Below are positions 10,301 through 23,900 of a DNA stretch of 64,000 nt, one piece after another; the first letter of the stretch is position 1; each line of letters starts with the position of its first letter. Both the position numbers and the translations under genes were made by a program. The notes under the pieces are model-generated. The model saw only the letters and a list, made by a program, of their open reading frames with translations. It was not told where the DNA came from and made no database searches. This DNA is from Entoloma clypeatum (lineage: Eukaryota > Basidiomycota > Agaricomycetes > Agaricales > Entolomataceae). The stretch lies in contig OY751487.1 in assembly GCA_963565915.1 (NCBI GenBank), positions 434,001 to 498,000 on the forward strand, written 5' to 3'.

Positions 10301-12193
10301 AGTTGAATTTCAAGGGCTTGAGCAAAACTTTCGTGCTGGGCGGTGAGGTGACGGCGGCGATCGCCGGTTTACGCACATATCTCCATGACACGCAGGTCAA
10401 AAGCGCATCCCTCAAGAGTAACGAATTCTGTGGCGCTCTCACTTAATGATCCAGCTTTCGAACCCTCCAATTTCTGTAACTTGCTCGAGTCTTCCCTTAG
10501 GTATACACGAGCCGATGCTGCATTCTCGAGTCTGACGTCAAGCCTTGGATTGGCTAGTTTTCCTCCCTGCCTCAATCAAACACAACGAACGAGCCCACAT
10601 CATCGACCAATTTGATTATCGTCCCAACCCGTGCACATGACCCGCCTTGCACCTGCCTTGAGTGTAATTCAGACGAGCCATATCCCGCACGATGTTCAGG
10701 TTTGGCATGATATAAGATACGCGAAGGGCGAAACGAACCGTGAGCGTTTCGAGATCTCAGTATTTTCAAGTTGATGCCCATCCACCTCGTGCAGACCCTG
10801 TGTGCGACATCCACAGAAGGCATGCTCCCAATTGGAGGTTCTGAAAGGTTGGACATTGAGGATGAACCAAGCTCAGTCATCAGAAAAGTCGTGCCCATCG
10901 GTTCCTTTATAAACATTCGCCTCATTGCATGTGTGGGGTGCACCCTGCCCTGTCCTTACCATCCATAATCCATGTCTGCCGGCCACCCCCTCTGCTGCAC
11001 CATTCTTAGCAGGAGATGCCGCAAAGATTGCCAGAGGCACGTTTTCAGGAATCGGCGATCCCGGCGGAACAGGTGCTCATGGGGACGACGGCGGTCTTGA
11101 GAGTAAGTAGGGTTCGAAACCAAGGGTCGAAGAATCTTGGGCATTTCTGGTAAGAAGGAAGGTAAGTCTCGTCAAAGTCTCGTCACAAGATGTTGGAAAG
11201 ACGTAATGGCATACCATAAAGATGAAGGAGTTGCTACGAATATCTCACGCCTCAGAAAGGCAGAGAGAGTCGAAGACCGATGAACGGGTCCTTGCATGCC
11301 AGCATTAACACATGATGAATCAGGGAGAAGTGCTGACCAGTGTAAAGACTGTTCTTGAGAATTTTGTTTCCCAGCGTGAGCCACACAGCACACTCAAGTC
11401 CGAGGAAAGTTCCTGGAGAGCCCAAGCCACCCAACATTTGGAGCGTATTGCGTCGGCTGGCGAGCCACCGGTTAGCTGTCGCAGTCACGAGAAACGACGC
11501 ATTCTCCTGCTCTGGAAACGCGGATGAAGTTTGTCCGAGTCGGAACTCGGAACCGCAACTATTTTCCGGTTTCTCCAAGGTTTCTCTCAACTGTTTCTAC
11601 TTATCTTGTTTGGACGGCTGATAAAATATCAATGAGCTATACCGGCACGTCGTTCTTCCCAGTTTCTTCGCATCGTCGTACGTCGTGCCTCCTACCCATT
11701 CCTCCAGCGTCTCCAGCGTACATTGGAACCTGTCTTTCAACAGTCGCACACCATGTTACCCACCAAGGCCTCCGATTGTGTGAAGAAGGAATGATTTCGA
11801 TATCCGACGTGTTATCGACACTAGTTCTTGATTTCAGGACTTTTGCGGCTGACACTCACTACTTGAATCAGAGAGACAATATTGCCTTAACTCGAATGAA
11901 CCGGTACGGTCGTTCCCTTCCTGTCTTTTGGAATTGATGCGGGCTATTTCCAGCGCTAGCGTCTAGAGAGGGCCTAACAAGGATTCCGGAATACTTAGAC
12001 GTCCTCAGCAACGTCAACTGTACATCGGCAACCCGACGCCTCACGAACCCGTTGAACCTCAAAATATCTGCTAGGCTTCCTGTTTTACTACATAAGAAGC
12101 GCTTTATTGACGTTGGCTCCCAGGCACCTTCTCTCCCGCATAACTAGTACTACCAACACTGCTACTATTCGTACACAACGCGAGTCTCATTAT
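10301..12193. other. Interval downstream of niiA, no recognised gene
   Basis: Open frames up to about 137 codons exist on both strands, but none shows a domain or a consistent exon structure. The segment next to 12194 presumably carries the niiA 3' UTR and terminator. Confidence 0.4.
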
Positions 12194-15100
12194 TTACCAT
12201 TCCAACTTATTATCACCACAACTTCCTCCACAGGAAGACGCGACCTCTGCGGTCGCTCCGTCTACCATCGGGGCGACAAACTTGATCTGAGTGGCCGCGT
12301 TGAGGCCAAGCGCCTCAGATTCAGCTTGTCGAACGAGCCACTTTTCCGTCCCCAGAACAGCATCGATCTCCTCCTCCGGCGGGAGGAGCACTTGAATGTT
12401 CTCACCGTTCCGAGGATCCTCTCTCGCGTCGAACGAAAGAATCTGATACTCGGGATCGTTGAGGCATTCGCCACCCACCAGCGCAAAGTTCCGCTTGTGC
12501 AAGGGGCAAGAAACATACTACGGAAATGTTCGTATTTTTGAGATGATGGTTCGACAAGTAGCCCGCCACCCTACGTACCAGATCTCCGGTAGGTGTATCG
12601 CCAATGATACCATGATCCAAAACAAAGGCTCTACCGGCAGACGTTTTAGTATCGAGTCTTGTTTCCTGGAAGACGGCCTTTACCTTTTGTGTGGACACCT
12701 GAAACGAACGGGGTAGTTTCAACAAGCCAGCAGCATTCCATCATACGCCGACTCACATCTGCTGCGTCGCATAATATCCTCTCTGCGGAACGTGATAGAG
12801 CGCCAGCTGGGTATCCCCATACTTGATTGCAGCGCTTGTCGTGCCAGCATCGTTCGGCAACAAATCAGCCCTCCTCGCCACGTTGACCCAATTCCATTCG
12901 GATTTCGGCGTCGGTATCACATCAGGAGATAACGATACAGGAGGAAAGGCTTTCGGCCAATCGGCTGGACGACGCTGTCCACGCTCTTCGACAAGTTCGC
13001 TGGAATTACTACGTTCGTCCGTGTTGATGAACTGTTTGAACTGCTTCCGCCTGACAGGGTCTGCGGGAATTGGGTTTTTCAGAAGCTCAAGAGCGTAAAA
13101 GGAGACCCAAAGCACCTTTCACGACGACGGCCCATTCATCCTCGTAGGTGGCTACAAGGTTGCTCATGAGGGCATCGAGGTCTTTGCAAATGCCGAGCTC
13201 GTCCTCGAGAATCACCTTGCGCAGTTTCTAGGCAACATATTCAGTCTTAAAGAAACCGTGTTGTCACAAAGATAACGAGTACCTCAATCCCTCCGTCCAT
13301 GTTCTCAATCCACCTCGCCGTACGTTGGAGTTTATCAGCGGTCATGATGTAATAGGCAAGGTAGCGATCGATTATGGGAACAACCTTCGACGGGGGAACA
13401 TCTTGCGCAAAGAGTTCGGCGTGTCTCTTAGAATGGAAATTCTGTTAGAAACCTGCACGTCAGTAGCGTCAAGCTTGCTTACCGGATTAGCACCTCCATT
13501 TCCGCCGACAAAGACTGCAGAGCAACGCGAGGTCAGACGAGATGAAAAAAAGAAAAAAAAAACAATCGAAAGGATCTGCAACCCACTGTTCCACCCTTTA
13601 TCAGTAGCAATGATCCCAAAGTCCTTACCCTGCGCCTCGGCACACTCGCGCACACAACCAGAGACACCCCCTTTGAATTTATGAGGGCTTCGAACTCCTC
13701 TGTACCGATTCTCCAGCTGAACAGCCAGGCCAACAGAATCCCCGACACCGAAACGGCACCCTAGAAAGTGGGTCCCGGGCCGGGGTCATTAAACCTGTCA
13801 AAGAAGCAGAAGCAAAAAAAATCACCCACACGTCGTTCCAACGCATGACTTGACCGTTCGAAGACTCTTCCCATAGGCATGGCCGCTCTCAAAGCCTGCC
13901 GCATTGAGCTCCTCCCAAATATCCGGCAGATCGTCCTTCCGCGCTCCGAACATGTCGATGCGTTGACCACCAGTAATCTGCATTTTCAGCATCTCAGCTC
14001 GACCGCCCCTTTGAGGAAGTGAGATGAAATTCAAACCTTGGTATAAAGCCCATATTTCTTTGCCACTCTACCGATGGCGATGAGCCCGTCGGGAGTGACC
14101 TCGCCCGCGGCCATACGTGGGATAACGCTGAACGTGCCGTTCCGTTGGATATTGGCCAAAAAACGATCGTTGGTGTCCTGATTCTGGTGGTGGGCAGGGT
14201 TCATGACATGTTCGTTGTATCTTCAACACCCGAGAGAGAGAGAGAAAAAAAATAAGAGAATGGCTGCGTATCATGGAGGAACTTTTACGTACAGGCTAGA
14301 CAAGATGCTCCCGATCGCAGGCTTGCACGTCTCACACCCCAAAGACTCCTTCTTCACGCCCACTGCTTGGATGATATCCGAGAACGTGCGGAGGCCCCTG
14401 ATCTTGATCACGTTGAAGAGGTCGGTCCGGCTCATGGCGAAGTGCGGGCACAAGTTGTTGTTCAGAGCGTGTCCGGCTTTCTTCATTTCCGTATTGAAGA
14501 TGCTCGTAACCTAAGGTTCCGAGAATGAGCATCAACGGCATCCAGGAAGACTGGAACCATATAGTACAGACCAACGGCATGCAACCACCGCATCCTGACC
14601 CAACTTTGGTCTTGGCCTTGAGGTCAGGCATGGTGAGACAATCCCCGTCTTTGACACATTTCAAGATGCGGCCCTTGGAGACATTCTGGACGACGCGCTT
14701 AGTACATGGAGGACAAAGGAAGGGAGAGAGAGAGAGATAAAACGTACGTGGCAGCTGCAAACCTGAGCATCGTCATCGAGATCGTTCCCATCGTCACCGC
14801 CCTTCTGTGAGCCAATGATAAACTGCGAAGGAGGGACCTCGAGAGCTTTCTACTCAAAAACGTCAGGAGGTGGGGCCAAAAGGGTCTGCTGCTCTGAAGT
14901 TGTGGGCGTACCTTCTTCTTGACGATAGCGACAAGCTTCACGAAATCACCCACGTCACCGACCATCATCCCCCCGAGGAGATATTTCCCGTCCTCCGTAA
15001 AGATATACTTCTTATACGTGGCGCTGAAGGGATCTTTATAAACGAGACAATTTATGGGCGTATCGTCCTTGCGGGTGTGGCGGCGGGCAGCGCGAGGAGC

Positions 15101-16800
15101 GGGCTTTACCTCGGACACTGCCGGTTTCGTTTCTTCGGCTGATATCTCTATTGCTATTGCTATTGCCGGACGGCCAGCGGTCTTTTCAGACTCGCGTTGA
15201 GGCTGGGCTTGCGCAAGATGCAAGACGTTTTGGGTTTTACCGAAAGGGAGGCGTTTGTCCGCAAAGAAGTCACCGAAGGAGGCGACATCGATGCCCATGA
15301 GCCTGACTTGCCATGAGAACGGTCGTACACGAAAAGATGGCACGACTTACTTGAGTTTTGTGCTGAGGTCCGGTGCATTCATCACTCGAGGGGCATGGGT
15401 GTCTGTCTGGGTGAGATTGAAGGAGAGGATATCCGCCATCTCGACTTTCACGTCGGTAGTAAGCATCGCTCGTTACACCGGAATGAACGGTAAGTGTACT
15501 CACTTCCTGGACCAATGAGGCCATATATATTTTCCTTCCAGCTGGCGCATTCACCGATGGCATAGACGTCCGCTGCAGAAGTCTTCAGATCGTCTTGGAC
15601 GACTATCCCACCCCTCGAATGACATTGGATGCCGCTGGCTCGGGCTACGTCGTCTCGGGGCCGGATACCAATCGCGTAGATGACGAGATCAGCTTCATGA
15701 ATGGAACCGTCTTGGAGCTCGAGTCCAGTGAAGACCTCTTCTCCGGAGCCATCGTCGGCTGGACGAGTGACCTGACGCGTTGGCGAGCATCTGGTTAGGA
15801 GTTGCACTCCCATGGCTTGGATCTTGTGAAGCACCATCTCGCCAGCCTCTGCGTCAAGTTGACGAGAAAGAGGATAGGCTTGTCGGTTGACGATGCTGAC
15901 ATGAGATATCCTTTTTTTTATTTATTTAAAAAATTGTCAGATCTTCACTGGATTCATGCGGAATTTTTATCGACTCACTCGGGCATGTCGTACACCGCTT
16001 TCGCAGCCTCCAAGCCCAAGAGTCCACCACCCACCACGACGGCTCTTTGAATTTCTCGCTTCTCTGCATATCCAATGATGGCATCCAAATCCGAAATGCT
16101 GCGATATACGAAAACTCCTCTCGGCGTCCGAGCCTTCCCGAACGATGCGTAGGATGGTAGATCGGCTCTGGAACCCGTCGCGATAACGCACTTGTCATAA
16201 TGAAACGAGCGACCCCTGTCTGTATGAACGAGATGGCGTTCCGGCGAGATCGAGGTTACCATCTCTGTAAGATGGTAGCGAAAATGATCCGGTTGTTGCG
16301 TTGCGTACCACGAGGGTGGATTTAGGTAGAGGTTCTCGACCTGGTAGGGGATGTGTTCAGAAAGCTAAATGCGAAGCCGTTCAAAGTTGCTGGAACACGT
16401 ACATTGCGATGCTCGAAGTACTCGGTGAGCCTAACAACGAGTCAATCGGTATCACTCTGTCTACACCAAAGCCCAATCCACTCACCCAACTCGGTTATAC
16501 GGCAAGTGAGGTTCCTCGCCGCAGGTGATGATAAAGTACCGCTTTTTCTCGTCCAAACCGAGAAGTTTCTCGATAAAGGCTACAATGACTGATTGAGTGC
16601 CATCTAACGCGTCCGTTGAACGGGCGCACCGATTCCAACCATGCCGAGACCAACTGTTGAACGGGTTTAGGACACCATTTCTCAGCATAACAAGCCGACT
16701 CACCGACAAAAATGACCTCTCGACCAGGGGGAGAGTCAGAAATGACTGCATTACCGTTTACAACAGCGCTGGTTTGTTCGGTTGTCCCAACTTGGGCCAT
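12194..16800 (-). CDS. niiA: Nitrite reductase [NAD(P)H], multi-exon
   Basis: Reduces nitrite to ammonium with six electrons from NAD(P)H in the cytosol, the last step of nitrate assimilation. It starts at the ATG at 16800 (MAQVGTTEQ) and ends at TAA 12194-12196. Domains in order: FAD/NAD(P)H reductase with a GxGxxG fold ([15 protein letters not shown]), [12 protein letters not shown] and a second nucleotide motif ([15 protein letters not shown], near 16030); a BFD-like [2Fe-2S] part with CSCHNVSKG and GCGGC near 14740-14600 plus [10 protein letters not shown]; ferredoxin-like and siroheme/4Fe-4S domains with CVGTTWCRFG split by an intron near 13830-13760 and [17 protein letters not shown] near 13650; and a C-terminal Rieske-type module ending in a Cys-rich tail ([14 protein letters not shown]). 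The many short introns include 16703-16654 and 16629-16580, which isolate a 24-nt exon coding the Rossmann glycines. Length (about 1100 residues) fits fungal NiiA. It is divergent from nrt2. Confidence 0.95.
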
Positions 16801-17722
16801 TGAAAAGAGCTGAAGTTTGGAAAGACTCAGGCTAAGTCGAAGTCACTGAGTCAGTTTGCCCAGAAGAGAGGTGATAACCGGCCGAAATGACTTTTATTCA
16901 TGATAATGGAGAGATTAACACTGCTCAAACGGAGTTAGCAGTGAACGGCGCGGCAGAACGCCAGGAACACTTACAAAGGTCCCCACGCCGCCGGTGGAAC
17001 AGATGAAACCAGATTACATAAACACACCACTGTTGAACCGTACTGATAAGCCTCACGCGCACGCCTGCAGGCCCCAGGGCTTATCTTTCCAAATTCTGCT
17101 TATCTGTCGGTTCCTATGAATGTTAGGGTTCCCCCAAGCTCCTCCTGGGATCTGCCTATCTTTGGGTGAGTAGCTGTGTCGATCCAAAGGGCTTCCATGA
17201 TTTCGATTTCGATTTCGATTTCTGTCCCCCTTGGGACCCTTGGCCGATTCGGACTCTGGTTATGACAGAAACTAACCCTGGGCCCTCTCGTTCGCACATA
17301 CCCCTGCGAGTCACTACTGAGCGTGTGCAGCTCGGAAGATATCTCTCCCGTTGTGACAGTTCTGATCTGTCTGTCATATACGCCGTCTCTTATCTCGGTT
17401 CGTTCCTACTTGATTTAGAGTGGCCTTGCCGTTTCGAGGCGCCAATCATATACATTGCCCTTTATCTCGGATGTTTTCGGACGGGGTCATCTATGTGCAG
17501 CCTCTTATCGTCCATCCCCTTTCTGATATTCCCCATTACCCCACTGGTCTAACCATTATAATAGTCATTGAGGGGCGCCAAGATGCTGTACCAAGTCTGT
17601 TTCTCCGTGATATACACGAATTCGGAAATGTTCTGGGTACTCTAGTACCTCGCAGCTCTGGCCTTCAAGATGCGTTCCAATCATCTCATCCCTCCATCTA
17701 CTCCCCCTCCTTGAAGAGAAAT
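16801..17722. promoter_or_regulatory. Shared niiA-nrt2 promoter with GATA sites
   Basis: This 922-bp region separates divergently oriented niiA and nrt2. HGATAR-type sites are seen at 17044-17050 (TGATAAG), 17080-17085 and 17099-17104 (CTTATC), with further GATAA/TTATC near 16872, 17391 and 17462. In fungi such clusters bind the AreA/Nit2 nitrogen regulator. A (TTCGAT) microsatellite of about four units lies near 17199-17222. Regulation is inferred from motif content and gene function. Confidence 0.7.
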
Positions 17723-19720
17723 ATGTCCAGCCACCAAAAACCCTTGCAAACAACTTCCGGGCACGCGGACAGTGTCCATGGCCCCCCTCCATTTGCTTGG
17801 TCTCATCTCTGGACGCCTGCCATCGTCAATCCAGTCAACCTCAAAAGTTATACGCTCCCCATCCTTAACCTCGCCGATCCGTATGCACAGGCTTTCCACC
17901 TCAGTTGGCGTGAGCCATCTCTCCGTATACTTCCCCCTCATGTGTCGCTCACGGATGTTTATAGTTGGGTTCTTCGTCGCGTTCCTCTCGTGGTTCGCCT
18001 TCCCGCCTCTTTTGCCCGAGGCCATCAAGGCCGACTTGAAGCTGACGAACGCACAAGTAGCCAATTCTAGTGTCATCGCTCTCACTACCACCCTCGTCGT
18101 TCGTGCCTTCGTTGGGCCGCTTGTTGATCGTTACGGCCCCAGAAAAGTTATGGCGGGCATCCTCATCCTCGGAGCGATCCCCTCTGGTCTTGCAGGAACA
18201 GCGCATAATGCAGCAACGCTCTACGTTATCAGGTTCTTCATCGGCATCCTCGGAGCAACTTTCGTCCCCTGTCAAGCCTGGACATCGGCCTTCTTCGACA
18301 AGAACTGCGTCGGTACTGCCAACGCGTTGGTAGGGGGATGGGGTAAGTCGTTGCGCCTATTATCCCCATGATCTTTCGCTAATTGGCGTGTAGGAAACAT
18401 GGGGTTAGCAGATTCGTCTCCTCCTTCACTGGAACGTCTTTGACACATTTTATTTTATCTTTCCAGCGGCGGGGCTACTTTCGCCATCATGGTGTCACTA
18501 TACGAAGCACTCAGGGAACGTGGGTTATCACAACACGTTGCTTGGAGGGCGTCATTCGCAATCGTCCCGTCAGTCTTTTCTGGCTCTCCCCCGTACCTAA
18601 AGGCTGATTTCCCGAAATTTACACAGGGCCCCTGTCCTCATCTTCGTCGCTGTTCTCACTCTCCTTGTCGGGAGAGATCACCCAAACGGCAAGTGGTCTG
18701 AGCGGCACAACCTCCCGGCCACTGCGCTTGCCGCCAGACACGGCCATCAAGTGCACCACGACAGGGACGAGAAGCACCACGAGACTGAGAAAGACTCCAT
18801 CAGCAAGGACGCCGAAGTGAGGGTGCAGGCGGTCGAGGACCTCGACGAGGCAGACAAGGCTGTGTCGTCCACCGTTGATGTGGCAATAAACGAGGCCCTC
18901 ACTCTCGAGACCGCTTTTAAGATCCTGATCTCCCCCCTGACATGGCTACCTGCGCTCGCCTATCTTACAACGTTCGGTTTGGAGCTCTTGGTCGACGCGA
19001 AGATGGCTGATGTCTTGTTCGCCCTGTACAAGAACAACATCAAGGGATTCGACCAGAAGACTGCAGGATATTACACGGCAATCTTGTGAGTGCTTTTCTC
19101 TCTTTTTTGTTTTTGTTTTGGCGGTTCCCTTCGTTCTGATCCTGGAGCTGCTAGCGGGCTCCTGAATTTGTTTACCCGTCCGTTCGGAGGCTACGTTGGC
19201 GATGTCGTCTACAGAAGATGGGGCACCAACGGCAAGAAGTACTGGATGATTCTGTGTGGATTGATCATGGGGGTGACCTGTCTTGTGGGCGGATTTTACC
19301 TGGCCGATCATAAATCACCCAAGGTTCCTGCTTGTAGGTTGTTCACTCGGGGTTTTTTTTTTCTTTGCTTTCTCACGTCCAACTCTTACCTAGTGCCGAC
19401 TGTGATGGGTGTGTTCTCCGTGTCGATCATTTTCTCCGAACTGGCGAACGGCGCAAACTTTGCCCTGGTCCCTCATTGCAACCCGTACAACAACGTGAGT
19501 TTCGATTTTCTCCTTCCCTGAGTGGTTCTCCCTGACCTCGACCCCTTGAATGTAGGGAGTCATGTCTGGAATAGTCGGGGCCTTTGGAAGCTTGGGTGGG
19601 ATCATCTTCACCCTGATCTTCCGCTTCCAAACTGCACAGGGTAAAGGTTTCTGGATCGTCGGCTTGATGTGTATCGTCATCAACGTTCTCATGGTTTTTA
19701 TCTCTGTTCCGAAATTTTGA
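17723..19720 (+). CDS. nrt2: High-affinity nitrate transporter, NRT2/NNP family (526 aa)
   Basis: Major-facilitator nitrate/nitrite-proton symporter of the plasma membrane. Exons by splice signals: 17723-17909, 17965-18342, 18394-18403, 18467-18568, 18627-19085, 19155-19333, 19394-19494, 19556-19720. They total 1581 nt and close in frame at TGA. The start MSSHQK precedes the conserved NPVNLKSYTLPILNL and WLGFFVAFLSWFAFPPL of helix 1. The MFS loop motif reads GPLVDRYGPRKVMAG, and a nitrate-signature-like segment AQAWTSAFFD / ANALVGGWGNMGGG spans exons 2-4. A hydrophilic loop of about 90 residues rich in His, Lys and Glu sits after helix 6, as in fungal NRT2. A second signature-like stretch is ELANGANFALVPHCN. 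Exon 3 is only 10 nt. It shares its promoter with niiA and lies upstream of niaD. Confidence 0.95.
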
Positions 19721-20964
19721 TAAGTCGGGCCGATAGGTATCGTCCGTGATAACCAGTTTTTTCCCCTTGTCTATATCCTCACCGGCATGACTAAGGACTT
19801 TCACCGACGACGTATTTTCTCTGTGTCGCGTTTTTCATACACTGTACTTGTTATGTTCAATGTCTTCGATGTTCTTGTACTCTACACTGGCAGAAATGCT
19901 ATTTGCTTATCGTATCTGGTAACCTGCGATATGCGCCACAAATCCTTGCCTTGTGTAATAAAGATGTGGGTGTAGTCATGTGCCATTAAACGGTGCACCC
20001 GAACCCGTCCCGCGTGGAATACCGAACGATCTACATTATGTGATGGCAGATGGCATGTCAACCCCTGCCAATGCTTCTCGGGAACGTCACCGGTGGTCCT
20101 CGAGGACACCAGGGTTTAACGTTTGATGCGGCGACAGATCGCAGCACATAGTATGAGGTGTTGCATGGGGATTCAAATACTCAAGTGCTGTGAAACCTAA
20201 GCCCAGCTGGGCCGATGATTCGGTTCTGATGTACATCACTCGGCTCTCATTAATCATTCATGACTAACAGGGTCCTCGTCGAAGTCCTCACTGACACGTG
20301 GCTGCACCATCGTCAAACCTACTTCAAGTTGCGATCATTCATCAGGGCGAGCGAAGGAAGAAAAATCACGACACTTTGTCGGTACTCCGGACCCGCTCTT
20401 TGAAACTTGTTCTATCAGACAACCGGCATTACTAGTAGCAACTGAAACTCCGCCGAAAGAGGAGACTTCGAAGTTCATCATCAATCCGTTCCAACGTCCC
20501 GTGAAAGGTGGCGGAATTTGTCCAGATAACGTCGCAGTTGACTGAATGTGTACTTATTCCTTCTCAGCGGGGAAAAAAATCAAATGAAACCCGCGGATTA
20601 CCTTTGAACCCCAGGGGCCAGGACTACCATTGGGACGATAAGAAACGAACCCTATAACCCTCCATTTCCGCCGCATTGAATGCTTATCGCGCCACCGTGC
20701 ACCAGGCCTTATCTACCGCTTATCGTCAACTTTCTTTGAACCTTGTTTGAACCTTGTTGGGTCCCTTGTTTTCGGTTTTTCGGGCGAGCTACGAGAACAC
20801 TCTGGAGCAACTCTGGAGTCTGTACTTCCGTGATTATGAAGTTTTCATCGCAGCACCACAAATAAACCTCCAGATGTGTTAAGCTTTTTGACACTCATCA
20901 ATTGGCCTTCCTTCCACCTTCAAACTCGTCGTCTCACTCTTCATCCCATTTTCCAAGGATCATT
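19721..20964 (+). promoter_or_regulatory. nrt2-niaD intergenic region, niaD promoter
   Basis: Holds the nrt2 3' end and the niaD upstream region. GATA-type sites cluster 240-330 bp before the niaD start: 20637-20643 (CGATAAG), 20683-20688, 20708-20713 and 20719-20724 (CTTATC). This matches nitrogen-repressed control of the neighbouring genes. No open frame in the region is convincing. Confidence 0.65.
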
Positions 20965-23900
20965 ATGGCTCAGTGGACCTTCTTTTCCGGGGAATCATAC
21001 AGCTCTCTCTTGCTCTCTGCGCTTTTTTATTTGTTGACGCCTGTGTTCTGGAAGGGAAAGCTCTCTGCTCCTGACTCTGAAGCCTCTGATGAACCCTATC
21101 ACCTTCCCCTCCCACTCGTTCCTCCTTCCTTCTCCCAGAATGCTGCAGCGAAACCACGGCCCCTTCCCAGTCCCAGTGGGTTGCCAGAGATACCGGGGGA
21201 CGAGGCCTGTAAATTCGTGGACTCCCAAGACGTGTATGTTGTGCGTTTCGGCTATCCTGAGCTAAATCTCAATTGTGCCGTTTCTAGAGGAACCCCAGAC
21301 AGCTGGATACGCCGCGATGCAAGACTCGTCCGCCTCACTGGAAAGCATCCTTTCAACGCGGAGGCCAAGCTCAAAGACCTCTTCTCGCAAGGATTCTTCA
21401 CGTCCAGCAACCTCTTTTTCGTCCGTAACCATGGCGCGGTTCCCCGGATCGACAGTGCAAAAGCAGAGCAATGGAAAGTCCAGATTCACGGGTGGGTTCT
21501 TCGCGCAGCATCTGATTAAAATTACCTTGGCTAATACTCAGCACTCTCGCGACAGACTCTGCGAGAATCCAATCAGTATAAGGATCGAAGACCTTCGAAA
21601 GACCTTCAAGGTTGTTACAATCCCCGTCACCCTTGTCTGCGCTGGAAATCGGAGAAAGGAACAGAACGTAGTCCGAAAATCGCTCGGATTCTCCTGGGGA
21701 GGAGCCGGGGTCTCTACCGCGCTCTTCACTGGGGTGTGGTTGGCCGATATCATTAAATTTGTGCAGCCCATGAGATCAGCCAAGCATGTGATTTTCGAAG
21801 GATGTGATCAGCTCCCGAATGGGCCGTACGGAACAAGGCAAGTCCGTCCACGCTCGCTGGGTTCCAACCAAACGTCTGACGGTTTCAATCGGACAGTCAA
21901 TTGTTGAGTTGGGCCAGAGACCCCAATCAGGGCATGATGCTGGCATGGGCGATGAACGGGCTCCCGTACGTTTCGACGCAGACGCGAAGTTCGGATTGGC
22001 TGACGAGGACCTTAGGCTTGAGCCCGACCATGGGTTTCCTCTCCGCCTCGTTGTTCCCGGCCAAATTGGCGGACGCTCAGTCAAATGGTTAAACCGCATC
22101 GAGTTCTCCGCAAACGAGAGTCAGCATCACCTGCATTTCCACGACAACAAAGTGCTACCAATGCCCGTTGGCCCGGATCAAGCACGGTCAGAGAAGAGCT
22201 GGTGGCATGATCCCCGGTAGGGCACCAGCTTTGCGCAAATGATGATTGAATTAACGTCCTGTAGATATATCATTCGCCACCTGAACGTGAATAGCGTTAT
22301 TGCATGTCCTGATCATGACGAAGTCTTGGACGCTGAGCGCTTACCAGGGAACAGTTACACCGCCAAAGGATACGCCTATTCCGGTGGAGGCCGACGCGTC
22401 ACTCGAGTCGAGGTGACACTAGATGGCGGCCAAACATGGGAACGCGCCGATATCCACTACATCGAGGACCAATTCCGAGAGCTTGCCCAATTCGATTCCG
22501 TATATGGTCATCTCGATCTCACAGAGAGAGAACAATCCTTCTGCTGGTGTTTCTGGTCTTTGGAGATTCCCATTGAGAGCCTCAAAGGGGCCACGTCCAT
22601 CGCCGTCCGTGCCATGGATGAATCTTGCGCTCTTCAACCGCGTGATATGTATCTGAATGCGACGGGAATGATGAACAACTGGTTCGTTTGTGTCTGCACA
22701 CCTTTCATCGCTTGCGTTTCAATCTGAAAGCCCCTTTCCAGGTGGTTCCGAATACAAATACACGCTCTCGGCGACGGCAAGCTGCGCTTTGAACACCCAA
22801 CAAGTTCGTTCCAAACCTTGATCGTCGACATCATATGCCTAACGCAATCTTCGCAGTGGCCGGGACGCAAACCGGCGGGTGGATGCAACGTCTGAAGGAC
22901 CAAGGCCTAAATCCAGCTACACCCGAGTCAGGCACATCAGAAAAAAACGCGGTGCCCGCGGCCCTGGTCCCACCACCCCCAACAATCAGTATGACGAGAC
23001 CCGACGTCAATCGGAAAATTACGGCGGAGGAGCTCGCAGCCAACGCCACTTCGGTAAATCCATGGTTTGTCGTTCAGGGGGAGGTAAGTCTCGCCCTTTC
23101 GTCAAATTGAACGTCACGGATTTGACAAATTCTAGGTCTATGACGCGACGGAGTACTTGAATGAACACCCTGGCGGCCCCGAATCCATCACGCTCGTGGC
23201 CGGCGAGGACGCAACCGACGACTTCATGGCGATCCACAGTTCCGACGCGAAGAAGAAACTCGCTCAATACCACATCGGAACCTTGTGCGGCGGCGGCGGC
23301 GGCAATGTCACCGATACAACTGAGCCTGCCATGGAAAATGATGGAAGCGCGCAGTTCCTCCATCCCAAGCGATGGAAGCCCACGTCGCTCGTCAAGGTCC
23401 AAGATGTCTCAAGAGACTCCAAGGTGTTCCGCTTTGGGCTCGACCGCCCCGACCAGTCGCTCGGCCTCCCCACAGGCCAGCACGTCTATGTTCGCCTGAA
23501 GAGAAAAGGCGGCCCGAGCGTGGTCGAAGGAGAGGTCGTTCAGCGCGCTTACACTCCACTTTCGAGACAAGAGCATAAGGGGTTCATCGATATCCTTGTG
23601 AAGTATGTTGATGATATCTGTTCGTGCGTTCACTCAATGAACTTGCTTTTCACCCTAGGGTTTATTATCCGAACGCTCAGTATCCATTGGGAGGGCGGAT
23701 GACGGTCGGCTTTGCACAGCTGGACATCGGTGACGCTGTGGAACTAAAAGGTCCAATCGGTCATTTCGTTTGGCTAGGCAATGGTATGGCACGAGTGCAC
23801 GGAAAGGAAAAGCGCATCGGCGAAATTGGCATGGTGTGTGGAGGAAGCGGTGTTACTCCGATCTTACAGGTCTTGCGTGGTGTCATGGAGGATGCGCAGG

